DNA of 49,738 bases. Source: Neomegalonema sp. (GTDB lineage: Bacteria > Pseudomonadota > Alphaproteobacteria > Rhodobacterales > Rhodobacteraceae). The notes below the pieces were generated by a model, which saw nothing but the letters and a program-made list of their open reading frames with translations, did not search any database and was not told the DNA's origin. The stretch is from NCBI RefSeq assembly GCF_028688855.1, contig NZ_JAQTXI010000023.1:1-49738 (forward strand). Reading direction: 5' to 3'. Shown here piece after piece: positions 1-8,610 of this stretch. Positions within the stretch are counted from its first letter, which is position 1, and every line of letters starts with the position of its first letter. The position numbers and the translations under genes are program-made.

Positions 1-9
1 GAGGCCTGG

Positions 10-76
10 AGCGCTTTCCAGCGAGGCCGGTCAGGCTTCGCGTCGTGAAAGCGCGACCCAGCGAAAACTCAGAGCG
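10..76. repeat. Intergenic hairpin repeat, copy A
   Basis: First of two copies of a roughly 70-bp element; the other is at 12667-12738. It has an outer inverted repeat GCGCTTTC / GAAAGCGC and an inner one GCGAGGCC / GGCTTCGC with one mismatch, followed by the tail GCGAAAACTCAGAGCGC. The architecture (nested stem, then an A-rich tail, then AGAGCGC) resembles the short palindromic intergenic repeats that are abundant in Rhizobiales genomes. It lies just upstream of serA. The similarity to the other copy is seen directly; the family assignment is inference. Confidence 0.6.
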
Positions 77-114
77 CCTCATCCCCGAAATTCCGATACA
101 GAAGGCGCTTCGCC

Positions 115-1701
115 ATGACCGCTCCCAAGGTTCTCATCAGCGATTCCATGAGCAGCCAGGCCGTCGAGATCTTCCGCAACCGCGGCATCGACGTGACCGT
201 CTCGCCCAAGCTCTCCCCGGACGAGCTCAAGGCCGAGATCGGCAAATACGACGGCCTCGCCATCCGCTCCTCGACCAAGGCCACCGCCGAACTGCTCGCC
301 AACGCGACCAATCTGAAGGTGATCGGCCGCGCGGGCATCGGCGTCGACAACGTGGACGTCCCCGCCGCCACGGCGCGCGGCGTGGTGGTGATGAACACCC
401 CCTTCGGCAACGCCATCACCACCGCCGAACACGCCATCGCGATGATCTTCGCCGTGGCGCGTCAGCTTCCGCTCGCCAACGCCTCGACCCAGGCGGGCAA
501 GTGGGAGAAGACCCGCTTCATGGGAACCGAGATCACCGGCAAGACGCTGGGTCTGATCGGCGCGGGGAACATCGGCTCCATCGTGGCGAGCCGCGCGCTC
601 GGCCTCAAGATGAAGGTCGTGGCCTACGACCCCTTCCTCTCGGAGGAGCGCGCCGAGCGCCTCGGCGTGACCAAGGCCGATCTCGACACCGTGCTGACTC
701 AGGCCGACTTCCTGACGCTCCACGTGCCGATGAACGACCAGACCCGCAACATCGTCTCGGCGGAGGCGCTCGCGAAGATGAAGAAGGGCGCCTACGTCAT
801 CAACTGCGCCCGCGGCGGCCTGGTGGATGAAGCCGCCCTGCGCGAGGCCCTGCTGTCGGGCCATATCGCGGGCGCCGGCTTCGACGTCTTCTCGGTGGAG
901 CCCGCCAGGGAGAACCCGCTCTTCGGCCTCGACAACGTGGTGGTGACGCCCCATCTCGGCGCCTCGACGACGGAGGCTCAGGAGAAGGTGGCCCTTCAGG
1001 TCGCCGAGCAGATGTCCGACTATCTGCTGGACGGCGCCATCACCAACGCGGTGAACGCCCCCTCGCTGACCGCCGAAGAGGCGCGCGTTCTGGCGCCCTA
1101 TCTCGATCTGGCGCGTCGTCTGGGCTCCATGGCCGGACAGCTCACCGACGAGGAGGTCAAGGCCATCCGCGTGACCTACGAAGGCCACGCCGCCGAGGCG
1201 CCCGCCGCGCCGCTGACCCAGACCGTGGTCCAGGCGGTGCTCGGCGCCAAGATCGACTCGATCAACATGGTCAACGCCATGGAGGTCGCGAAGCAATATG
1301 GCGTGACCGTCGCCTCCACGAAATCCGAGGGCGACGGCGACTTCCAGACCCTGATCACCGTCGAGATCCAGACGCCCGAGCGCACGCGCAGCCTCAAGGG
1401 CACGCTGGCGGGGCGTCAGGCGCGCCTCGTCGAGGTGAAGGACATCGCGCTCGAATCCACCCTGCGCGGGAACATGCTCTACGTCACCAACAAGGATCAG
1501 CCGGGCCTCGTGGGGGCTCTGGGCAATCTGCTGGCGGACGCGAAGATCAACATCGCGAACTTCCACCTCGGACGCATCTCCGAGGGCGGCGACGCCGTGG
1601 TGCTGGTCGAGGTGGACGCGCCGATCTCGCCGGAGGTCATGGAGAAGATCCGCGGCCTCAAGCAGGTCACCCGCGCCACCGCCCTGCGGTTCGACGCGTG
1701 A
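115..1701 (+). CDS. serA: D-3-phosphoglycerate dehydrogenase
   Basis: Catalyses the first step of the phosphorylated serine pathway, NAD-dependent oxidation of 3-phosphoglycerate to 3-phosphohydroxypyruvate, in the cytoplasm. The 528-residue length fits the long type that carries an intervening domain and a C-terminal ACT domain. The Rossmann motif GAGNIG is at residues 149-154. The catalytic Arg is in ARGG (about 233), Glu is near 262 and His is in TPHLGAST (280). The ACT domain, starting near NMLYVTNKDQPGLVG (about 455 onward), is normally the serine-binding regulatory site. The stop codon overlaps the proposed GTG start of serB, so the two enzymes of the pathway are probably translationally coupled. 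Confidence 0.97.
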   Translation: MTAPKVLISDSMSSQAVEIFRNRGIDVTVSPKLSPDELKAEIGKYDGLAIRSSTKATAELLANATNLKVIGRAGIGVDNVDVPAATARGVVVMNTPFGNAITTAEHAIAMIFAVARQLPLANASTQAGKWEKTRFMGTEITGKTLGLIGAGNIGSIVASRALGLKMKVVAYDPFLSEERAERLGVTKADLDTVLTQADFLTLHVPMNDQTRNIVSAEALAKMKKGAYVINCARGGLVDEAALREALLSGHIAGAGFDVFSVEPARENPLFGLDNVVVTPHLGASTTEAQEKVALQVAEQMSDYLLDGAITNAVNAPSLTAEEARVLAPYLDLARRLGSMAGQLTDEEVKAIRVTYEGHAAEAPAAPLTQTVVQAVLGAKIDSINMVNAMEVAKQYGVTVASTKSEGDGDFQTLITVEIQTPERTRSLKGTLAGRQARLVEVKDIALESTLRGNMLYVTNKDQPGLVGALGNLLADAKINIANFHLGRISEGGDAVVLVEVDAPISPEVMEKIRGLKQVTRATALRFDA

Positions 1702-2618
1702 CCGGGGACATGAGCAGAATGCGGGTCCTGACGCTCGTCGGGGCGCCGCTCGCGCCGGAGGCCGCCCTTGAGGCGGCCTCTTTCCTGCGGGCGCAAGGCG
1801 CGGAGCTCGAAGCCCAGCGCGAATTGTCCGAGGGCGAGGCGGAGGACATCCTCTTTCAGGGCGGCCCCGAGGACGACCGCGCTCTGGCCGAGGCGATCCG
1901 CGCGCTCCTGCCGGGCGTGGACGTCGCGATCCAGCCCGTGGAGGGCCGCCGCAAGCGTCTCCTCGCCGCCGACATGGACAGCACCATGGTCACCGGCGAG
2001 ACCATCGACGAACTCGCCGAAGCGGCGGGAGTCGGGCCTCAGGTGGCGGCGATCACCCAGGCCGCCATGCGCGGAGAACTCGATTTCGAACAGGCGCTGG
2101 ATTCCCGTCTGGCGCAGATCAGGGGCCTGCCCGAAGCGATCCTCCAGCAGGTTTCGGATCGGCTGGTCCTGAGTCCGGGCGCGCGGGAGCTGGTCGCGAC
2201 CATGCGTTGGGGCGGCGCCTTCACGATGCTGGTCTCGGGGGGCTTCCACGGCCCCGCCGATGATTGCGGGCGTCGGCTGGGCTTCGAGCTCGTGCGGGCG
2301 AATCGCCTGATCCGCGAAGAGGACAAGCTCACGGGCGCGGCCGAGCGCCCCCTCGTGACGGGCGACGTCAAGCTGGCGCTGCTCAGGGAGCGGGCGGAGG
2401 CTCTGGGGATCGGGCCGGAGGCCGCCATGGCCATCGGCGACGGCTCCAACGACATCCCCATGCTTCAGGCGGCCGGGCTTGGAATCGCCTACCACGCCAA
2501 ACCGAAGACCCGCGCGGCGGCCCGCTTCGCCATCGACCACACCGATCTGCGCACGGCCCTGTTCTATCAGGGCTACGACGCCGAGGACCTGGCCGAGGCG
2601 CTCGGCGGCGCTGCCTGA
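1698..2618 (+). CDS. serB: Phosphoserine phosphatase
   Basis: HAD-superfamily enzyme that hydrolyses O-phosphoserine to serine, the last step of the pathway begun by SerA. The nucleophile motif DMDSTMV is at residues 92-98 (Asp92 is the nucleophile and Asp94 the acid/base). SGGFHGPADD supplies the motif II serine region, and GDGSNDIPM near 247 is the Mg-binding motif. The first roughly 85 residues match the N-terminal extension of long SerB proteins. The GTG at 1698 overlaps the serA stop (GTGA). In-frame ATGs at 1710 and 1719 are alternatives, the latter with a GGGG tract about 11 nt upstream. The protein is certain; the exact start is not. Confidence 0.95.
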   Translation: MTGDMSRMRVLTLVGAPLAPEAALEAASFLRAQGAELEAQRELSEGEAEDILFQGGPEDDRALAEAIRALLPGVDVAIQPVEGRRKRLLAADMDSTMVTGETIDELAEAAGVGPQVAAITQAAMRGELDFEQALDSRLAQIRGLPEAILQQVSDRLVLSPGARELVATMRWGGAFTMLVSGGFHGPADDCGRRLGFELVRANRLIREEDKLTGAAERPLVTGDVKLALLRERAEALGIGPEAAMAIGDGSNDIPMLQAAGLGIAYHAKPKTRAAARFAIDHTDLRTALFYQGYDAEDLAEALGGAA

Positions 2619-2635
2619 TGAAGAAGACGGCGATG

Positions 2636-2647
2636 GGCTGATCAGCC
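2636..2647. repeat. GGCTGATCAGCC palindrome at a convergent stop
   Basis: A perfect 12-bp palindrome covering the stop codon (TCA on the plus strand) of the minus-strand monooxygenase. The same 12-mer occurs at 16962-16973, again at a convergent gene end. It has no room for a loop, so it is not a terminator hairpin. Confidence 0.5.
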
Positions 2648-3676
2648 GATCGCCTTCCGCACCTCCGGCGCGACTCTGGTCCCGAAGATCTCGATGGCCT
2701 TCATGAGCTCGGCGTGGGTCAGCACGCCGATGGCCATCTGGAGCAGGAAGCGGTCGAAGCCGAAGATCTCGTGATGCTTGAGGATCTTGTCGGTCAGCTC
2801 CGCCGGGCCGCCGACGAATTGCGCGCCGGTCGGGCCGGATTCGGCGTCGAATTTCGCGCGCGAGGTCGGGGGCCAGCCGCGTTCGCGCCCGATGCGGTTC
2901 ATCACCTCCGCCTGAGCCGGATAGAAGACGTCCGCCGCCTTCTGCGAGGTCTCCGCGACGAAGCCGTGGACGTTGATCGAGCGCTTGAGCTTGAAGGGGT
3001 CATGCCCCGCCTGAGCCGCCGCCCGCCGGTGCAGGTCGAAGAGCGGCGCGAATCGGGCGGGCTCTCCGCCGATGATCGCCAGAGCCATGGGCAGACCCAG
3101 CACTCCCGCGCGAATCACCGATTGCGGCGTGCCGCCCACCGCGATCCAGAGCGGCAGGCGCTCCTGCTGCGGGCGCGGATAGATCCCGAGCCCCTGGATC
3201 GCGGTGGTGTGGGCGCCGCCCGGCCAGTCCGCGCGCTCCGCTTCGTTCAGCCGCATGAGCAGCGCGAGCTTCTCTTCAAACAGCGCGTCGTAATCGTTCA
3301 GGTCGTAGCCGAAGAGCGGGAAGGACTCGATGAAGGAGCCCCGCCCCACCATGATCTCGGCGCGGCCGCCGCTGAGCCCGTCCAGGGTGGCGAACTGCTG
3401 ATACGCCCGCACGGGGTCTTCCGAACTCAGCACGGTCACGGCGCTGGTCAGGCGGATGGTCTTCGTGAGCGTCGCCGCGCCCGCCAGAGCCGTCGCCGGA
3501 GCGGAGGAGGCGTAATCGGGGCGGTGATGCTCGCCGAGGCCGAAGACGTCGAGCCCCACCTCGTCGGCGAGCCGGATCTCCTCCATGAGGTTCCTCAGCC
3601 GCTGCGGATGGCCGACGATCTCGCCCGTGACGGGATTGGTCCCGACGTCGGCGAAGGTGTAGAGGCCAAGCTCCAT
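2642..3676 (-). CDS. LLM class flavin-dependent oxidoreductase
   Basis: A 344-residue member of the bacterial luciferase-like monooxygenase family, TIM-barrel flavoproteins that use reduced FMN or F420; the substrate cannot be read from sequence. Family features are the N-terminal GLYTFADVG strand, [16 protein letters not shown], the stretch ending [37 protein letters not shown] and [12 protein letters not shown]. The start is placed at the ATG of MELGLYTF because AAGGAG lies about 9 nt upstream and homology begins there; the frame stays open another 55 codons upstream without family similarity. It converges on serB with a 23-bp gap. Confidence 0.88.
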   Translation of the reverse strand: MELGLYTFADVGTNPVTGEIVGHPQRLRNLMEEIRLADEVGLDVFGLGEHHRPDYASSAPATALAGAATLTKTIRLTSAVTVLSSEDPVRAYQQFATLDGLSGGRAEIMVGRGSFIESFPLFGYDLNDYDALFEEKLALLMRLNEAERADWPGGAHTTAIQGLGIYPRPQQERLPLWIAVGGTPQSVIRAGVLGLPMALAIIGGEPARFAPLFDLHRRAAAQAGHDPFKLKRSINVHGFVAETSQKAADVFYPAQAEVMNRIGRERGWPPTSRAKFDAESGPTGAQFVGGPAELTDKILKHHEIFGFDRFLLQMAIGVLTHAELMKAIEIFGTRVAPEVRKAIG

Positions 3677-3833
3677 CGGGGGGATCTCCTTGCAGATTGC
3701 GGCGCAGATTGGCGAGCTGGGGGGAAAAGACCATGATCCGGCGCCAAAGGACAGCTTCAAGGCGGCCCTTTCCGGAAACATCCTGTTGCTCTCCGGAGTC
3801 CGGATGAAGCCTCCAAAGGAAGCAAGCCGCCCC

Positions 3834-4382
3834 ATGCGCAAGATCCTCTTCGCCGCCGCCCTTGCGGCTTCGGGCGCCTCGCCCGCCCTCGCCGAAACGC
3901 CCGCGCCTCAGGAGGCCGCTCCCGCCATGGCCGAAACGCCCGCCCCCGCCCCGAGCTCCACGCTTTCGGTCAAGCCGCCGCATCTGATCGCGCTCTCGGG
4001 CTTCGAGAAGGGCGCGAAGTCGGACCACATGATGGCCTGGCTCGGGCGCGGCCCGGAGACCGCCCGCTTCGTCGCCGCCGACGTCGAGGCCGAGATCTAC
4101 CGCCAGACGCCGAAGGCTCAGGTGCTCTCCATCGAATGCGAGGCGGAGCCGAAGACCGAACTCGGCCTGCTGCTCGAAGGCGAGCCCGGCGCCGAGGAGG
4201 ACGGGCGCGGCCTGGTCACCAGCATGGTCGCGAGCTTCCCCCTGATCGTCACGCTGCGCGACGAGGCGGGCGCGACCTGGCGTCTGCGAACCTCGCTCGC
4301 CTATGACGCGCAGAACCTGCGCAAGCCCTCCGAACGCAAGGTGAGCGCCAGCTTCACGGTTCTGGGGCATCGCAAGCTGTGA
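3834..4382 (+). CDS. Hypothetical exported protein
   Basis: A 182-residue protein with a clear signal peptide: [20 protein letters not shown] followed by ETPAP, which suggests signal peptidase I cleavage near residue 20. An Ala/Pro-rich linker follows (about 20-45), then a globular part with [20 protein letters not shown] and a single cysteine. No known family is recognised. The start is the ATG preceded by AAAGGA; a longer frame from 3690 would bury the signal peptide. It is divergent from the monooxygenase gene and lies upstream of rpmB. Likely periplasmic, role unknown. Confidence 0.75.
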   Translation: MRKILFAAALAASGASPALAETPAPQEAAPAMAETPAPAPSSTLSVKPPHLIALSGFEKGAKSDHMMAWLGRGPETARFVAADVEAEIYRQTPKAQVLSIECEAEPKTELGLLLEGEPGAEEDGRGLVTSMVASFPLIVTLRDEAGATWRLRTSLAYDAQNLRKPSERKVSASFTVLGHRKL

Positions 4383-4398
4383 GGCCGCCCTCCGCGAC

Positions 4399-4425
4399 TT
4401 GACGGGGCGAGGCTTTTTCTGTAGA
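4399..4425 (+). promoter_or_regulatory. Possible promoter and hairpin before rpmB
   Basis: TTGACG (4399-4404) is followed after 15 bp by TGTAGA (4420-4425), a fair sigma-70 pair with a short spacer. The same bases form an inverted repeat, GAGGCT / AGCCTC with a 10-nt loop, flanked by GGGG and CCCC. The site could therefore be a hairpin ending the upstream transcript instead. It lies about 130 bp before rpmB. Confidence 0.35.
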
Positions 4426-4553
4426 GCCTCCCCGTTCAAGACGCGCCGCCCGCGAGGGCGGCCTCTTCAATTCAGCTCTTCACGTTCGCGCCCCAGGGGG
4501 GCGCCCCCCGCCGGACCGACCGCGACGGGCGGAAATTCTCGGAGGATCTCGCA

Positions 4554-4859
4554 ATGTCCCGTCGCTGCGACTTGACCGGCCGCCGTCCCCAGGTGGGCCA
4601 CAAGGTCAGCCATTCCAACATCAAGACCAAGCGCCGCTTCCTGCCCAATCTGGGCGTGGTCACGCTCTCCAGCGACACGCTGGGCCGCAGCTTCCGTCTG
4701 CGCATCACCCGCAACGCGATGCGCAGCGTGGACCACCGCGGCGGGCTCGACGCCTACCTCGCCAAGTCCCGCGACGAGGAGCTGTCGCCCGAAGCCCTGC
4801 GCATCAAGTACGAGATCGCCAAGGCCCAGGCCCTCGCGGCGGAAGCCGTCGCGGCCTGA
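4554..4859 (+). CDS. rpmB: 50S ribosomal protein L28
   Basis: A 101-residue protein matching L28 along its length. It has the N-terminal [12 protein letters not shown], followed by [19 protein letters not shown], which are family hallmarks. The lysine/arginine-rich core contacts 23S rRNA in the large subunit. The C-terminal Ala-rich tail is typical of alphaproteobacterial versions. The start codon follows GGAGGATCTCGCA, a good ribosome-binding site. It is monocistronic by position, with a strong hairpin terminator 30 bp downstream. Confidence 0.98.
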   Translation: MSRRCDLTGRRPQVGHKVSHSNIKTKRRFLPNLGVVTLSSDTLGRSFRLRITRNAMRSVDHRGGLDAYLAKSRDEELSPEALRIKYEIAKAQALAAEAVAA

Positions 4860-4888
4860 TCCGCGCCCTTCCGGCCTTCAGGATTCCA

Positions 4889-4920
4889 GACGCCGCTCCT
4901 CCGGGGGCGGCGTCTTGCGT
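4889..4920 (+). terminator. Terminator after rpmB
   Basis: Perfect 8-bp stem GACGCCGC / GCGGCGTC with a 10-nt loop, followed by TTGCGTT. The remainder of the 300-bp gap to the isomerase gene holds the leader hairpins at 5055-5080 and no gene. Confidence 0.75.
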
Positions 4921-5054
4921 TCCGCCTTCGCCCAAAAGACGCGCCCGGACGCGCGCCCTGCGGAAAACCGGCGAAAATGACGCAAAATTCACGCCTCTTC
5001 TCTTCCGCGCCTCTTGCGGCGAGCGCCGGACGCGGTCCATATCCATCAGCCGGA

Positions 5055-5080
5055 GGAGGCGCGAGCCTCCTTCCGGAGGC
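5055..5080 (+). promoter_or_regulatory. Mutually exclusive leader hairpins
   Basis: Three short blocks occur in a row: GGAGGC (5055-5060), GCCTCC (5065-5070) and GGAGGC (5075-5080). The central block can pair with the first, closing a GCGA tetraloop, or with the third, closing a TTCC loop, but not both. A possible promoter, TTGCGG (5014-5019) and CATATC (5038-5043) with an 18-bp spacer, would place the transcript start near 5050, making these hairpins the 5' end of the isomerase mRNA. Confidence 0.35.
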
Positions 5081-5160
5081 GTTCGCCCCGAGCGTGGACA
5101 GCCGCGCCGGACGAAGCGTCCGAGACGAGCAGACATGAAAATGGAGCCATCGGAGCACCC

Positions 5161-6072
5161 ATGATCAGACAGTTTCTTATGGCGGGCTCGGTCCTCGCCC
5201 TCCTGAGCGGCCCGGGCTTCGCTCAGGACGCGGCCGCCCCGGCTGCGGCGCAGGCGGAGGCTCAGGCCGCCGTCGACGAGGCGCTGAAGACCTTCAACGG
5301 CGACAGCGTCGTCGCCACCGCCGACGGTCATGAGATCAGGCTCGGAGATCTGGCTCTGGCCTTCTCCGGTCTGAATCCGCAGCTTTCCGCCCTGGCCCCC
5401 GACGAGGTCTACGCGGGCCTCAAGGACCAGATCGTCACCGAGACGCTGCTGGCCGCCGCCGCCGACAAGGCGAAGCTCGCCGACGAGCCCGAGACGAAGC
5501 GCCGCCTCGAAGCCGTGCGCCGCGCGACCCTCGCCGAGACCTTCATCGCCCGCGAGATCGACAACCGCCTGACCGACGAGGCCGTCAAGGCCGAGTACGA
5601 CAAGGAGATCGGCGCCGCCCCGGTTCAGGAGGAGGTGCGCGCCAGCCACATCCTCGTCGAGACCGAGGAGGAGGCCAAGGCCGTCGTCGAGCGCCTCGCC
5701 AAGGAGGACTTCGCCGAAGTCGCCAAGGCCGAATCCACCGACAAGGGCTCGGGCGCCGAGGGCGGAGATCTGGGCTGGTTCACCGCCGAGGTCATGGTCC
5801 CGGAATTCTCCGAGGCCGCCTTCAAGATGAAGAAGGGCGAGACCTCCGCGCCGGTGAAGTCTCAGTTCGGCTGGCACGTCATCCGCCTCGAGGATCGCCG
5901 CGAAGTCGAGAAGCCGAGCCTCGAGCAGGTCGGCGGACTGATCCGTCAGCGCCTCGCCCAGCGCTTCGCGGGCGAGATCATCGAGGAGCTGCGCGGCGCC
6001 GCCAAGGTCGAGGATGCGGCGATGCAGCCGCCCGCGGCCATCCTGCGCGCGCCGGAGCTCTTCCAGAAGTAA
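5161..6072 (+). CDS. Exported parvulin-type peptidyl-prolyl isomerase
   Basis: A 303-residue protein with a signal peptide (MIRQFLMAGSVLALLSGPGFA then QDAA). It has a helical N-terminal region resembling SurA/PrsA-type chaperone segments, and a parvulin (PpiC, rotamase) domain at about residues 157-255. The domain shows EVRASHILVETEEEA, GGDLGWF, MVPEFSEAAF and SQFGWHVIRLE, all family signatures. It should assist folding of exported proteins in the periplasm. The ATG at 5161 is chosen for GGAG 6 nt upstream and the signal peptide; a frame from 5014 would add 49 unrelated residues. A strong terminator follows. Confidence 0.92.
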   Translation: MIRQFLMAGSVLALLSGPGFAQDAAAPAAAQAEAQAAVDEALKTFNGDSVVATADGHEIRLGDLALAFSGLNPQLSALAPDEVYAGLKDQIVTETLLAAAADKAKLADEPETKRRLEAVRRATLAETFIAREIDNRLTDEAVKAEYDKEIGAAPVQEEVRASHILVETEEEAKAVVERLAKEDFAEVAKAESTDKGSGAEGGDLGWFTAEVMVPEFSEAAFKMKKGETSAPVKSQFGWHVIRLEDRREVEKPSLEQVGGLIRQRLAQRFAGEIIEELRGAAKVEDAAMQPPAAILRAPELFQK

Positions 6073-6102
6073 GCCGCGCGCGGCCCCGCTTCGTGAATCC
6101 CG

Positions 6103-6129
6103 AAAGCCCCGGCGAAAGCCGGGGCTTTT
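6103..6129 (+). terminator. Strong terminator after the PPIase gene
   Basis: Stem AAGCCCCGGC / GCCGGGGCTT closing a GAAA tetraloop, followed by a short T run: a textbook intrinsic terminator between the isomerase gene and argJ. Confidence 0.9.
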
Positions 6130-6296
6130 CCTTGCGCGTGGCGCCTCATCCTTGCGCGGGGCGTTTCCGGGCGCGGAGCGCTTGCGGGCGCTTTGACGCA
6201 AGCCCGGTTTCCCCTCAGACTGCGCCGCGATTCGCGCGCCCGCCCGGCTCCGGTGAGCCGGCCCGATCCGCGGCCGCCGAGGCAGGAAAACACCCC

Positions 6297-7769
6297 ATGG
6301 GCGACATCGCCAAGCTCAAAGCGAAACTCAAGAAGCGCAAGGCCAGGCTGCTCAAGCTCAAGGCCAGGCTCGCGGCGCTGAAGGCTCATGAGGCCGAGCA
6401 GGCCCTGAAGGCCGACGAGGCCCTGAAGGCCGACGAGGCCCTGCAGGCCGATGGGGCCGGAGAGAATCCGCCCCAGGCCGACGCCAAGGCCGAAGCCGCC
6501 CCCGCGAAGAAGAAGGCTCCGGCTCCCGTCTCGCCCTTCGCGCCGGAAGGCGGCTTCCCCGCCCTGCCCCCCGTTCCGGGGATCACTCTGGCGGGCGCGG
6601 CGGCGGGCGTGAAATACAAGGGCCGCCTCGACGTGATGCTCGCGAAGATCGCGCCGGGCGGCGCGGCGGCGGGCGTCTACACGCGCTCGGCGACGCGCTC
6701 GGCGCCGGTGCTCTGGTGCGAGGCGATCACCAGAAGCCTCAACGAGGGCGGCGCGCTCAAGGGGCCCATCGGGATTCTCGTGAACTCCGGCAACTCCAAC
6801 GCCTTCACCGGCTCGGTGGGCGCGGCGGCGGTCGAGGCCACCGCCACGGCGGCGGCGGAGGCTCTGGGCGGCGCGGGCGCGGTCTTCGTCGCCTCGACGG
6901 GCGTGATCGGCCAGCACATCGACTACCAGAAGATCCTCGACGTCCTGCCGGATCTGGCGGCGCGTCAGGCCCCCGAGGCCTGGGAGGACGGCGCCCGCGC
7001 CATCATGACCACCGACACCTTCCCCAAGGCCGCCAGCGCTCGGGTGGAGATCGAGGGCGTTCCCGTGACTCTGGTGGGCTTCGCCAAGGGCTCGGGCATG
7101 ATCGCGCCGGACATGGCCACCATGCTCGGCTTCGTCTTCACCGACGCCGACATCGGACAGGCGGCGCTGCAACAGGCGCTCTCGGCGGCCACGGAGGCGA
7201 GCTTCAACTCCATCACCGTCGACAGCGACACCTCCACCTCCGACACCATCGTTCTGGCCTCCTCGCGCAAGGCGAAGCACGAGCGGATCGAGAGCGCCAA
7301 AGACCCGCGCGCGGCGGCTTTCGTCGGGGCGCTGAACGCGATCCTGCTGGAGCTGGCGCAGCTCGTGGTCAAGGACGGCGAAGGCGCGACGAAATTCGTG
7401 GAGCTCCACGTCACGGGCGCGAAGAGCGCCAGAGCCGCCAAGAAGATCGGCCTGGCCATCGCCAATTCGCCCCTCGTCAAGACCGCCCTCGCGGGGCAGG
7501 ATCCCAACTGGGGGCGCATCGTCATGGCGGTGGGCAAATCCGGCGAGGCCGCCGACCGCGACAGGCTCGCGATCTGGTTCGGAGATGATCTGGTGGCTGA
7601 AAACGGCCTCGTCTCCCCCGACTACAAGGAGGAGACCGGCGCGGCCTATTTCAAGCGCAGCGAGCTGGTCGTCCGGGTGGACGTCGGGGTGGGCAAGGGC
7701 GAGGCCCGCGTCTGGACCTGCGATCTGACCAAACGCTACATCGAGATCAACGCCGATTACCGGAGCTGA
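6297..7769 (+). CDS. argJ: Bifunctional glutamate N-acetyltransferase / amino-acid N-acetyltransferase with N-terminal extension
   Basis: ArgJ transfers the acetyl group from N-acetylornithine to glutamate (and may use acetyl-CoA) in arginine synthesis. The canonical protein begins near VSPFAP at residue 78 and runs to 490, about 413 residues, which is normal for the family. The self-cleavage site is in MIAPDMATMLG, with Thr275 the expected nucleophile after Ala274. The first 77 residues are unusual: a Lys/Arg/Leu-rich amphipathic stretch (1-30), a tandem LKADEA repeat (about 37-50) and an Ala/Lys/Pro linker. The start is supported by AGGA about 9 nt before the ATG. The frame remains open upstream to 6093 but without a ribosome-binding site. 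Confidence 0.93.
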   Translation: MGDIAKLKAKLKKRKARLLKLKARLAALKAHEAEQALKADEALKADEALQADGAGENPPQADAKAEAAPAKKKAPAPVSPFAPEGGFPALPPVPGITLAGAAAGVKYKGRLDVMLAKIAPGGAAAGVYTRSATRSAPVLWCEAITRSLNEGGALKGPIGILVNSGNSNAFTGSVGAAAVEATATAAAEALGGAGAVFVASTGVIGQHIDYQKILDVLPDLAARQAPEAWEDGARAIMTTDTFPKAASARVEIEGVPVTLVGFAKGSGMIAPDMATMLGFVFTDADIGQAALQQALSAATEASFNSITVDSDTSTSDTIVLASSRKAKHERIESAKDPRAAAFVGALNAILLELAQLVVKDGEGATKFVELHVTGAKSARAAKKIGLAIANSPLVKTALAGQDPNWGRIVMAVGKSGEAADRDRLAIWFGDDLVAENGLVSPDYKEETGAAYFKRSELVVRVDVGVGKGEARVWTCDLTKRYIEINADYRS

Positions 7770-7808
7770 TTCTTCGTCCGGCGTTCCCTCCGGTCTGGCT
7801 GAAGGCGC

Positions 7809-7844
7809 AAGGCTCTCCTATCTGAAAGGAGAGCCTTTCGTTTT
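7809..7844 (+). terminator. Terminator after argJ
   Basis: Ten-bp perfect stem AAGGCTCTCC / GGAGAGCCTT with a 9-nt loop, followed by TTCGTTTT. Ends the argJ transcript before the next gene. Confidence 0.9.
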
Positions 7845-7866
7845 CACAGGGATCAGGGAGCCTCCC

Positions 7867-8505
7867 ATGCACATCGACCATCTCGTCATCGGCGCCGCCA
7901 CCCTGGAGCAGGGTCGGGACTGGCTGGAGGAGCGCCTCGGCGTTCCGGCCTCTCCGGGCGGCCGTCACGAGCTCATGGGCACGCATAACCTGCTCTGGAG
8001 CCTCGGGCCCCAGACCTATCTGGAGCTTCTGGCCGTCGATCCGGCGGCGGCGGCGCCTTCGCGTCCGCGCTGGTTCGGCCTGGACGACCCGCATCTTCAG
8101 GCGCGTCTGAAGGTCTCGCCCCGACTGCTCGGCTGGGGCCTGGCCACCGAGGACGTCGCGCGCGACGCCGCCCTGTCGCCTCTGGGGCTCGGGCCGGTGG
8201 AGCCCATGTCGCGCGGAGACCGCCGCTGGCGGCTGACCATCCCGGAGGGCGTCCATACGGGGCATCGGGCGCTTCTGCCCTTCCTGATCCAGTGGGAGGG
8301 CCCTTCGCCCGCGCGATCTCTGCCCGCCTCCGGCCTGAGCCTCTCGCGTCTGGTGCTCGAAACGCCGGAGACCGCCGCCATCGAGGCCGAGCTGAAGGCT
8401 CTGGGCGCGCTGGGCCTCGTGGATCTGCGCGAGACCGCCCTGGGCGAGAGCAAGCTCATGGCGGAGCTCAACACGCCCGAAGGCGCCTACAGCCTCGTAA
8501 GCTGA
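7867..8505 (+). CDS. Glyoxalase-like (VOC superfamily) protein
   Basis: A 212-residue protein that opens with MHIDHLVIGAATLEQG and ends its N-terminal half with TYLELLAVDP, the pattern of the glyoxalase-like domain family within the vicinal oxygen chelate fold. His3/His5 and the Glu of YLELL are candidate metal ligands of the first half. The second half (GLSLSRLVLETPE...) is a second, more diverged module. The substrate is unknown. The start follows AGGGAG. A GC-rich hairpin without a T run lies downstream. Confidence 0.75.
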   Translation: MHIDHLVIGAATLEQGRDWLEERLGVPASPGGRHELMGTHNLLWSLGPQTYLELLAVDPAAAAPSRPRWFGLDDPHLQARLKVSPRLLGWGLATEDVARDAALSPLGLGPVEPMSRGDRRWRLTIPEGVHTGHRALLPFLIQWEGPSPARSLPASGLSLSRLVLETPETAAIEAELKALGALGLVDLRETALGESKLMAELNTPEGAYSLVS

Positions 8506-8515
8506 CGCGCCTGAT

Positions 8516-8550
8516 CCTCCTGCGGAAGGCGTAAGCTTATCCGCAGGAGG
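8516..8550 (+). terminator. Hairpin after the glyoxalase-like gene
   Basis: Perfect 11-bp stem CCTCCTGCGGA / TCCGCAGGAGG with a 13-nt loop. No T run follows, so it is a weak terminator candidate or an RNA-stabilising hairpin. Confidence 0.5.
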
Positions 8551-8610
8551 CCCCTTGCGCCGCCGCCCGCCGCGCGGGAGAACGGAGGCGAAGCTCAGGG
8601 AGGCGCTCAC

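Noticed and set aside
6093..6296. Further upstream extension of argJ
   Set aside because: It crosses the strong terminator at 6103-6129 and lacks a ribosome-binding site, whereas the start at 6297 has one.
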